The notes under the pieces were generated by a model. That model had not been told where the DNA came from. It saw only the letters and a program-made list of their open reading frames with translations, and searched no databases. The position numbers were made by a program, and so were the translations under genes. From positions 1-47,639 of the forward strand of contig NZ_JNYE01000060.1 of the NCBI RefSeq assembly GCF_000717185.1: a DNA stretch of 47,639 nucleotides, in the 5' to 3' direction. Shown here in pieces: positions 24,211 to 30,515 of the stretch; position 1 is the stretch's first letter, and each line of letters begins with the position of its first letter. The stretch is from Kitasatospora phosalacinea. Lineage in GTDB: Bacteria > Actinomycetota > Actinomycetes > Streptomycetales > Streptomycetaceae.

Positions 24211-24917
24211 GCGCGAGCCGCCTCAGTGTCGAGCGGTGCGTCACTGTCGGTTTCCACCCGGCGCCCGTCGCGCAGGGTGACGACCTGGGAGGCGAAAGGT
24301 AGGTTGGCCGGGTTGTGGGTACTGAGGACAACGGTGGTGCCCTCCTTGCTCAAGCCGCTCAGGAGCTTCATGATCTCGTGCCCCGTGGTGGAGTCGAGAG
24401 CACCAGTGGGCTCGTCCGCCAGGATGATCTCCCGGTCGCCGACCACGGCCCGAGCAATGGCCACCCGCTGCTGCTGTCCACCTGACACTTCGCTGGGAAA
24501 GCGGTCGTCGAGGTCGCTGAGTCCGACTCGCGCCAGAGCCTTCGCGGCCGCGTCCCGGGCTGTCCGGCGCGCGACGCCTGCACCCTCCAGAGGAAGCGCA
24601 ACGTTTTCCAGCAGCGTCAGGTCACGAAGGAGATTGAAGTCCTGGAACACGAAGCCGATGCGGGTCAGCCGCATACGCGCCAGTTCTTTCTCCGAAGACG
24701 CAGACATGTCCGTACCGAGAACAGTCAGTTTCCCGCTGTCCGGCCGATCGAGCCCGCCGATCAGGTTCAGCAGTGTGCTCTTGCCCGAACCACTGGCGCC
24801 GACCAAGATCGCCAACTCTCCCGCTGCCACGCTCAGGGATACCTGGTCAACCGCTCGGACCGGCTCACCCCCGCCCGGATAGACCCTGCTGACACGCACC
24901 GCTTTCACTGCTGACAT
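24207..24917 (-). CDS. ABC transporter ATPase, LolD/MacB type
   Basis: 236-aa nucleotide-binding subunit of the adjacent FtsX-like permease. Walker A GASGSGKST (about 41-49), Q-loop FQDFNLL (about 92-98), signature VSGGQQQR (about 144-151) and Walker B IILADEPTGALD (about 164-175) are intact, as is the H-loop STHNPANL. Length and the DEPTGALD form fit the LolD/MacB clade. The start is ATG. It follows the I36-type gene after 77 bases holding a strong hairpin, and its stop overlaps the permease start. Confidence 0.92.
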   Translation of the reverse strand: MSAVKAVRVSRVYPGGGEPVRAVDQVSLSVAAGELAILVGASGSGKSTLLNLIGGLDRPDSGKLTVLGTDMSASSEKELARMRLTRIGFVFQDFNLLRDLTLLENVALPLEGAGVARRTARDAAAKALARVGLSDLDDRFPSEVSGGQQQRVAIARAVVGDREIILADEPTGALDSTTGHEIMKLLSGLSKEGTTVVLSTHNPANLPFASQVVTLRDGRRVETDSDAPLDTEAARA

Positions 24918-24935
24918 TCGGCTCCCTACCTGAGC

Positions 24936-24965
24936 GGAGCGCCCGGCGTTCCAGCCGGGCGCTCC
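24936..24965 (-). terminator. strong hairpin between inhibitor gene and ABC genes
   Basis: GGAGCGCCCGGC (24936-24947) pairs perfectly with GCCGGGCGCTCC (24954-24965) around a 6-base loop. On the minus strand it follows the I36-type gene and precedes the ATPase gene by under 20 bases. It would end or attenuate transcription so that the small secreted protein is made in excess over the transporter. No U-tract. Confidence 0.65.
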
Positions 24966-24994
24966 CTGTCGTTACCTGGCCGTCAACGTTACTG

Positions 24995-25378
24995 CTAGCA
25001 GGCGGCGTTGTCGGTGTAGATGGCCAACGAGCTCGCCTCGTCGTAGTCGTACAGGCTCAGGCTGTGGTTGCCGGACCGGGGCTGCATGCAGCGGCTCGCC
25101 CCGGTCTGGTTGATGTCGAAGAACCACTTCGCGTCGACGTCGGAGTTGTTGTACCAGGAGTTGGTCTCGTCGTTGAAGCCCTCGTTGCCGAGGTTGTAGC
25201 GGCCGCCCGGGGTGTTCTTGAAGAAGCCGCCGCCCGAGTAGTCGTCGTCCGCGTAGAGACACACGACAGTGTTGTTGCAGCCGGCCGGCGCAGAAGCCAT
25301 CGCGACCCCCGTGCCCAGGCCGATGCCGACCAGCGCCGTCAGCGCTGCCAGGGTCCCAACCACTGCATGCTTGCGCAT
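24995..25378 (-). CDS. secreted peptidase inhibitor family I36-like protein
   Basis: 127-aa exported protein. A classic signal peptide (MRKHAVVGTLAALTALVGIG, then a small-residue cleavage zone AMASAPAG) is followed by a Cys-containing domain with CLYADDDYSGGGFF, NEGFNDETNSWYNN and SLSLYDYDEASSLA, the beta/gamma-crystallin-like pattern of streptomycete I36 inhibitors such as SMPI. Four Cys in the mature part suit two disulphides. ATG 25378 follows GGGGAGGG closely; an open frame to 25423 would add residues before the signal peptide and is rejected. Members inhibit metalloproteases or are small secreted proteins of unknown role. It heads the minus-strand set with the ABC transporter. Confidence 0.8.
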   Translation of the reverse strand: MRKHAVVGTLAALTALVGIGLGTGVAMASAPAGCNNTVVCLYADDDYSGGGFFKNTPGGRYNLGNEGFNDETNSWYNNSDVDAKWFFDINQTGASRCMQPRSGNHSLSLYDYDEASSLAIYTDNAAC

Positions 25379-25762
25379 GTGCCCTCCCCAATCGTTGCCG
25401 CAGGGCCGAGCGCCCTGCGGCAACCATCACATCAGCGTCATCTGAGCTTCGGAAGATCAGTTCCGGTCCGGCTCACGAAAGAGGTGCACCGCCTGAAGCC
25501 ATGCTTACAAGTAGTAATGTCTACATTGAGTGCGATTTATCCCCGGCCCCGGGAGCAGTGGGGCGCGTACAAAAGATTGCTCTTCCGGCATATGCCATCG
25601 CCCTAAAAGGCTCTCTACCCGCAGACGAAGTATCGTGATAGAGGAATCTGTGCGCACAGAAGCAGCACGCCGCCCCCAAGGACATTGCAAGGGGTCTGTA
25701 CGGCGACCGGCTCGGGTCTGTACGGTCTTCGGCTCTGTCCCGTAATCGGTGGTGACGCCGTG
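25379..25762. other. 384-bp intergenic region with IS scar
   Basis: No gene is seen. It holds the upstream region of the I36-type gene and, near the right side, the sequence GGCTCTGTCCCGTAATCGGT (25730-25749), which resembles terminal repeats of streptomycete IS5-type elements. It ends at GTG, the left copy of the IS3 target duplication. The ACGGTCTTCG at 25723-25732 recurs at 27590-27599, hinting at rearrangement among IS remnants. Confidence 0.5.
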
Positions 25763-25795
25763 TGAAGTTCCCCCTTGATTTTGGACAGCGGGTTT

Positions 25796-26745
25796 CTACG
25801 CTGCGGGGGTGAAGTCGAGCTGCAGTCTGGCTCGGGTTTCGAGTGGGGTGAGGTACCCGAACTCGGGATGTCGGCGGAGCCTGGTGCGGTTGTATTCGAC
25901 TTCGATGAAGCGGAAGACGTCGGCCCGGGCCTGGGCGCGGGTGGCCCACACGGTCGTGCCGATCTCGGCCTTGAGCAGGGCGAACCAGCTCTCCGCTGCG
26001 GCGTTATCGTAACAGGACCCGACCCGGCCCATCGACTGCCGCATGCCCAACTCCCTTATCAGCGAGCGGAATTCGGCGGACGTGTATTCGCTGCCGCGAT
26101 CGGTGTGCATGATGCAGCCCGCCTCCAGCTGTCCGCGTCCGGCAGCCAGCCGCAGCGCGGCAATCGCCAGCTCGGCCCGGTGGTGGTCCGCCAGTGCCCA
26201 GCCGACCACCTCCCGGGTGGCCAGGTCGATGCAGGTCGCCAGATACAACTTCCCTTCCTCGGTGACCAGTTCGGTCATGTCGCCGACCAACCGCATCCCC
26301 GGCCTGGGAGCGGAGAAGTCTCGGCAGATCAGGTCGGCGGCGAACACAGCCCGCTTCGCCTGCCGGGTCAGCCCCCGCCGGCGGCGGCGGGTGACCCCGG
26401 CGATCCGGTGCTCGCGCATCAGCCGCTCCACCCGCTTGCGGTTCACCACGCGCCCGGCCCGGACCAGCGCGGCATGGACCCTCGGGGCGCCGTAGGCACC
26501 GCGCGAGCCAGCGTGCAGCACCCGAATCTCAGCCACCAGCTTCTCCTCGGCCCGCTGCCGCACCCGCCGTGCCGGGGCCGCGGCCACGTGCGCGTAATAG
26601 GTGGAACGGGCCAGTCCCAGCGCGCGGCACAGCAGGGCCACGCTGAAGCCGCCGGGGCTCGTCTCGGTGGCCTTCTCCGCATCGACGTAGGCGCACAGGG
26701 CGCCTACGTCAACGTGTCCTGCGCGAAGAAGGCCGCGGCTTTTTT
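25796..26745 (-). CDS. IS3-family transposase OrfB (DDE catalytic part)
   Basis: Catalytic half, expressed as an OrfAB fusion by -1 frameshifting at AAAAAAG (26739-26745, minus strand). The fusion reads from EILKK in OrfA into SRGLLRAGHVDVGALCAYVD. Motifs are an HTH_21-like segment (SRGAYGAPRVHAALVRAG, VERLMREHRIAG) and the rve catalytic residues in LVGDMTEL, IMHTDRGSEYTS and NAAAESWFALLKAE. The end YNRTRLRRHPEFGYLTPLE is typical of the IS3 group. No damage seen. Confidence 0.85.
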
Positions 26746-27009
26746 CAGGATCTCGATGGTCTGCTGCTGTTCCCGGTTCTGCCTGCGCAGCCGCACCAAC
26801 TCCTCGCGCTCTGCGCTGTTCAGCGCCTTTGCCGGGCCATCGCCCCGGTCGACCTGCGCCTGCTTGACCCAGCCCCGAAGTCCCTCGGGACTGATCCCCA
26901 GGTCCCTGGCAACCTCGGTCACCGTCTTGTCCGAGGCCAGCGCCAACGCGACCGCGTCCCGCTTGAACTCGGCCGTATACCGCTTGCTCCTGTTGCTCTG
27001 CTTGCCCAC
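26704..27009 (-). CDS. IS3-family transposase OrfA
   Basis: 101-aa DNA-binding subunit. A helix-turn-helix (RYTAEFKRDAVALALASD; VTEVARDLGISPEGLRGWVK) is followed by a leucine-zipper-like coil (EREELVRLRRQNREQQQTI) ending in EILKKAAAFFAQDTLT. The GTG start is at 27009. The A6G slippery stretch at 26739-26745 lies in the EILKK codons and links it to OrfB. Confidence 0.87.
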   Translation of the reverse strand: MGKQSNRSKRYTAEFKRDAVALALASDKTVTEVARDLGISPEGLRGWVKQAQVDRGDGPAKALNSAEREELVRLRRQNREQQQTIEILKKAAAFFAQDTLT

Positions 27010-27079
27010 TACCTCGAACTGCCTTCTCCGGGACTATCCATCCCAGTATCAAGCTGTCCAAGCCACAGGGGGAACCTCA

Positions 27080-27585
27080 GTGACCAGTTCGAGCCGGGTC
27101 AGTTCACGCACCGCGGCCAGGACGTGGGTGGAGTCGGTGCGCTGCGTGGTGCGCTCGCGCACGAGTCCGGCTTCCTTCAGGCGTGCGAGGGCCAGATCGA
27201 GGAGGCGGTCGGCGCGGTCCTCCAGGACCAAGCGCTCACGGAAGTCGGCCAGCACACTGTGGTGAAAGCCGGGATCGTCCAGTTCCATGGCCATCGCGTA
27301 CTTGAAGTCGATACGGCAGCGCACCGCCTCGGCCGCTTGACGGTCCGACAGACCGAGCAGGAACTGCAGCACACTGACGGTGGCCAGCTGGGCGGGCGAG
27401 ATACCGGGGCGTCCGTCGCGCGGGTACCAGCCCGCGAAGTCCTCGTCGCGCCACAGCCCGTCCAGCCGGTCCCGCACCCACATCGCCGTCGTCCCACCCG
27501 GATTGCTCGCCCGCGCGATCTGCGCGGTCAGAGAAGGGACTTGCTCACCGAAGCGGGGACGGAGCGACAACTGACACCTCGACAA
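27080..27585 (-). pseudogene. IS1182-type transposase, N-terminal fragment
   Basis: About 168 residues of the N-terminal part of an IS1182/IS5-like transposase, normally around 500 aa: RPRFGEQVPSLTAQIARASN, MWVRDRLDGLWRDEDFAGWY, DGRPGISPAQLATVSVLQFL, SDRQAAEAVRCRIDFKYAMA and RTTQRTDSTHVLAAVRELTR. The likely start is TTG 27585. It is interrupted by the IS3 element after LTRLELVT. The rest is not found on the far side of the IS3, so the C-terminal two-thirds has been lost. Not functional. Confidence 0.8.
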
Positions 27586-27648
27586 CTACACGGTCTTCGA
27601 TCAGCCCGAGCATGCCCACTGACCAGGCCGGCACACCGGGAAAGCTCC

Positions 27649-27671
27649 AAGATCCCCGACAGAGTCAAGCT
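27649..27671. repeat. IS1182-type terminal repeat, copy 2
   Basis: 23-base sequence with core CCCGACAGAGTCAAGCT, about 64 bases upstream of the IS1182-type transposase start, where the element's terminal repeat should be. It matches 21651-21673 at 22 of 23 positions. Confidence 0.6.
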
Positions 27672-27691
27672 AGGGCCAGCACCAGAACCGG

Positions 27692-27721
27692 AAGGCCGCC
27701 ACCGCGCAGAGTGACGGCCTT
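27692..27721 (-). terminator. hairpin after PIN-domain gene
   Basis: AAGGCCGCCAC (27692-27702) and GTGACGGCCTT (27711-27721) form an 11-bp stem with one mismatch and an 8-base loop, about 20 bases past the PIN-domain stop (27741). It is suited to end the minus-strand transcript. Confidence 0.55.
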
Positions 27722-27740
27722 TGAGGGTAGCAGCTCCCTG

Positions 27741-29345
27741 TCAGCCGTCGGCTGCAGAGCCCTGGACCTGTTCGGGATCCTGGCCGCCCTCCTCCGCAGT
27801 ACCAGCACCAGCTTCGGAGCCGAGGAGGTTGGCGGCGGCCTGTTCCATGGCGCTGCGGCCCAGGCCCATGGCGGCGTACTGAGCCGCGATGCCCATAGGC
27901 AGGCTCAGGCCCAGGGCGGCGGCCTGTTCCATGGCGCTGCGGCTCAGGCCCATGGCGGCGGCCTGTTCCATGGCGCTGCGGCTCAGGCCCATGGCGGCGT
28001 ACTGCTCCATGGCGCTGCGGCTCAGGCCCATGGCGGCGTACTGCTCCATGGCGCTGCGGCCCAGGCCCATGGCGGCGTACTGCTCCATGACGCTGCGGCC
28101 CAGGCTTAGGTTGGCGAACTGCGCTGTGACGTTCTTGGTCAGGCCCAAGTCGGCGAACTGCGCTGACAACCTGGCAGTTGGGCTGAAGCTGGTGTACGGG
28201 GTCGTGATGCCGGCACCGCTTCCTACGACGTCCAGGCCGGAAGCAGCGACGGTCTTTTCGGGCATCGGGCGCTTCGATGCCTCGGTCAGATCGGTCTTGA
28301 ACTTCTGGACGGCGGCAGCACAGCGCTCGTCCGTCAGGTCGGGCACCGACGGCTCCGCCGAGTTGAGGATGGTCGGAGGCTGGGCTTCGCCGCGAGTGGA
28401 GAAGAGCAACCTGGTCTCCCACACAGCCGAGACATTGTCGATGAGGCTGTCGGGTTCGCCGGGTGCCGCAACGCCGAACAACAACCACTGCGCCTTCGCC
28501 GTGTACCAGATATCGCCCTCGATTTCGTGTCCGGTGACGTCCGTGAGGTCGAGCAGCTCGGCCTTCGGCGGGAGAATCCAGGAGCTCCATCGTGCCGTGT
28601 TGCCAGCACTGCTCAGCCCGGTAAATCCGAGGGGTGCACTGAGGAGCTCCTCCGCGCTCTGGGCCACCCGGGAGCGGACGGGCGGCGATTCCAGCAGCGC
28701 GCGGGCGGCCACGACCGCGTCGTCTCCGGCCACCGGCGTGGTGAACGTGGAGACCACCTCCGTGAAGCCCTTGAGCCGGCTGAGCCGATCCTCCAGACCC
28801 CGCACGTCCTCGTTCATCGGGTAGGGGTAGGAGGTCCCGTCCCCGAAGTCCGTGTGGTTGTTCGTGACCAGGCAGACGCGGGCCTGCGGGTTCGTCCGCA
28901 GGAACTCGAGGACCGAGAACCAGATGGCGACGTCCCGGGCTCCCTCGGAGTGGTCATCCGCACGCTTCGCCGGCGGCAGCGCCATGGCCTCCCGGGCCAG
29001 CGCCTTGCGGGCAACGTCCCCGCTGGTCTCGATCACCTCGAAGATTTTCCCGTAGGCATCCCGCCAGTGATCGAGCAGGCGCTCCAGGTCGAGCGGCTCC
29101 AGACTGCTCTGCACCGCCCACGGGACTGCCGCGTCCAGCTTTTCGAGTGCCTTTACGGCCGCCTGGTACTGGGCCGGGTAGTGCTTGGCCTTGTGTGCGG
29201 AGAGCTCCTCCAACACCATCCACGGCACGGCCACCCGGTGATGGCCGGACCCCTTCAGCTTGCGGATGATGTCTGCGGTGATGCCGTCAGGGTTCAGCAT
29301 GTTCACCGCGTTCGTATCGAAGATGATCCACTGTTCGTCGGTCAC
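27741..29345 (-). CDS. PIN-domain protein with 13-residue C-terminal repeats
   Basis: 534-aa protein. The N-terminal 170 residues look like a PIN ribonuclease: WIIFDTNAVNML (Asp10), VPWMVLEELSAHK, SEGARDVAIWFSVLEFL and VCLVTNNHTDFGDG give the usual set of metal-binding acids. A middle region (about 200-385) is beta-rich and unassigned. The tail from about 387 to 507 is nearly nine tandem 13-residue units, consensus GRSAMEQYAAMGL, grading to older units at the start (TARLSAQFADLGL, TKNVTAQFANLSL). GTG 29345 has AGGAGG about 7 bases upstream; GTG 29351 is too close to it. The acidic Gly-rich end (AGTAEEGGQDPEQ) looks disordered. It may be an RNA-cleaving effector with a repeat scaffold; no toxin/antitoxin partner is adjacent. 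Confidence 0.75.
   Translation of the reverse strand: MTDEQWIIFDTNAVNMLNPDGITADIIRKLKGSGHHRVAVPWMVLEELSAHKAKHYPAQYQAAVKALEKLDAAVPWAVQSSLEPLDLERLLDHWRDAYGKIFEVIETSGDVARKALAREAMALPPAKRADDHSEGARDVAIWFSVLEFLRTNPQARVCLVTNNHTDFGDGTSYPYPMNEDVRGLEDRLSRLKGFTEVVSTFTTPVAGDDAVVAARALLESPPVRSRVAQSAEELLSAPLGFTGLSSAGNTARWSSWILPPKAELLDLTDVTGHEIEGDIWYTAKAQWLLFGVAAPGEPDSLIDNVSAVWETRLLFSTRGEAQPPTILNSAEPSVPDLTDERCAAAVQKFKTDLTEASKRPMPEKTVAASGLDVVGSGAGITTPYTSFSPTARLSAQFADLGLTKNVTAQFANLSLGRSVMEQYAAMGLGRSAMEQYAAMGLSRSAMEQYAAMGLSRSAMEQAAAMGLSRSAMEQAAALGLSLPMGIAAQYAAMGLGRSAMEQAAANLLGSEAGAGTAEEGGQDPEQVQGSAADG
27824..28183. repeat. 39-bp in-frame tandem repeats
   Basis: Copies beginning at CATGGCGCTGCGG or its variant are at 27846, 27930, 27969, 28008, 28047 and 28086. 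Spacing is 39 bases except the first gap of 84 bases (one 13-codon and one 15-codon unit). The central copies are nearly identical in DNA, a sign of recent expansion; the right-hand units (28125-28183) have drifted. All are in frame with the PIN gene. Confidence 0.9.
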
Positions 29346-29805
29346 CTCCACCTCCTCCTGCTCATCGGCGACAGATCAGCTTCCCACCGAGAGCCGACAG
29401 CTCAGTGCGAATCGCAAGGAGATCGAGGCGCAGGCGGTAACTGCGGCCTACCTGGCGACCACGCTGGTGCAGTGGTTCGCCTCCGGCGCGATCCGCCGGG
29501 CGTAGGCTTCGGGCCGGCCGCCCGGCCGACCCGGGCACCGCGCCGATCTTCCCGCGCTGCGCCTGCCCGGGAGGCCACTCCTGGCGCGAGCCCGACACCA
29601 CCGCCAGGGCCCGCAGCCGCCGCCCTCGTCGCCACCGTCGACCCATGGCGCTGGAAGGGCCAGCCGGTCTGCTTCGTCGACCTCGCCCCCGTAGCCACCC
29701 GAACCGTAGCCCTGAACCGGCTTCGACTTCTTTGCTTCCTCGGGCGCCGGCAAGCTGGCCCGGACCGCTTCTCGGTACATGCTTGTGTGACTTACTAAAA
29801 AGGCA
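29346..29805. other. 460-bp region with gene debris
   Basis: No full gene. The plus strand shows short coding-like pieces, for example EIEAQAVTAAYLATTLVQWF (about 29413-29472, ending at a stop by 29505) and TVDPWRWKGQPVCFVDLAP (about 29635-29691), in different frames, as expected of a decayed gene. On the minus strand it must hold the promoter of the PIN gene; none was identified. Confidence 0.45.
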
Positions 29806-29834
29806 TGGACAGTGTCGGAGGGGAGGCGTAGGGT
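29806..29834 (+). promoter_or_regulatory. vegetative-type promoter of the telomere-like operon
   Basis: TGGACA (29806-29811) and TAGGGT (29829-29834) are separated by 17 bases, close to the HrdB-type consensus TTGACN-17-TAGNNT. The start would be near 29841, giving a leader of about 40 bases to the GTG at 29881. It precedes the nine-gene plus-strand operon. Confidence 0.6.
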
Positions 29835-29880
29835 CGCCCTAGCGTTTCAAGTTAGATGAATAGGCGTGGAGGTTGTGGGT

Positions 29881-30510
29881 GTGTTCGTGACGACCGGTCA
29901 GGCCGGGACGGTGTTGGGGTGTTCGATCCCGACGGTGAAGAAGCTGATGGCCACCGGTGTGGTCCCCGGTGTGCGCGAGAGCGGTCGGCAGGTGTTCCCG
30001 CTGGCCGTACTCCAGGCGCTCCAGGCCCGCCCGGCCGCGGACCTGAGCGTGCTCGGCACGTCCGAGGTGGCGGTGCTGCGTTCGGATGCCCCGGTGAAGG
30101 TGGACGAGCCGGACCGCGACTGGATCGGCTTCGGCACCGCGCTGGACGAGGCGCAGCTGCTGGCGGCGCTGTCCGGCTGGTGGCGGTGCGACCCGGCCCG
30201 GGTCGCGGCCGGCGCCGTGCTGCCGGTGACGGTCGCCGGGTTCGTCGTCGCGGTGCTGACTGGCCTGACCGAGTGGGAGTCCGACGGCACCGTCGGCACC
30301 GCGGCCCGGTTCCGCTTCCCGAAGGCCAGGTTGGCCGGCTACCTGACCGACCTCACCGCCCCCGCCAACGCCGCCGACCCGGCCGATGCCGAGGACGCCA
30401 GCCTGGCGGGCCTGCTGCTCGGCACCCGCCTGGCCTCCGTGTCCGGCGGCCCGATCGCCTACGTCACCACCCACCCGACCACCAACACGACTGCCGACGA
30501 GGGGGAGTAA
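29881..30510 (+). CDS. helix-turn-helix protein, MerR/excisionase type
   Basis: 209-aa protein with an N-terminal DNA-binding domain: FVTTGQAGTVLGCSIPTVKK, then LMATGVVPGVRESGRQVFPL, the pattern of MerR-like or excisionase-type domains. The remaining 150 residues have no known domain (DEAQLLAALSGWWRCDPARV; FRFPKARLAGYLTDL). GTG 29881 has GGAGG 8 bases upstream; an in-frame GTG at 29866 overlaps that binding site and is rejected. First gene of the operon, 5 bases before the Tap-like gene. It may regulate the operon or bind element ends. Confidence 0.7.
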   Translation: MFVTTGQAGTVLGCSIPTVKKLMATGVVPGVRESGRQVFPLAVLQALQARPAADLSVLGTSEVAVLRSDAPVKVDEPDRDWIGFGTALDEAQLLAALSGWWRCDPARVAAGAVLPVTVAGFVVAVLTGLTEWESDGTVGTAARFRFPKARLAGYLTDLTAPANAADPADAEDASLAGLLLGTRLASVSGGPIAYVTTHPTTNTTADEGE

Positions 30511-30515
30511 GCCTG

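Larger units (their letters stand above)
25763..27079 (-). mobile_element. complete IS3-family insertion sequence
   Basis: 1317-bp element with ends TGAAGTTCCCCCTTGATT at the left and, reading inward from the right, TGAGGTTCCCCCTGTGGC; both continue to TTGGACAGC or its near-match. The flanks are GTG on both sides (25760-25762 and 27080-27082), a 3-bp target duplication typical of IS3 elements. Two overlapping frames encode OrfA and OrfB joined at an A6G slippery site. It looks intact and potentially mobile. It abuts the cut-off IS1182-type transposase. Confidence 0.88.

Noticed and set aside
27824..28183. Regular 39-bp repeats resembling a CRISPR array
   Set aside because: The repeats are contiguous without unique spacers, keep the reading frame of the PIN gene and encode a clear 13-residue protein repeat.
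28527..29798. Long plus-strand frame over the PIN gene and the debris region
   Set aside because: Most of it is antisense to the PIN gene; only short pieces in 29413-29691 look coding-like and they lie in different frames.
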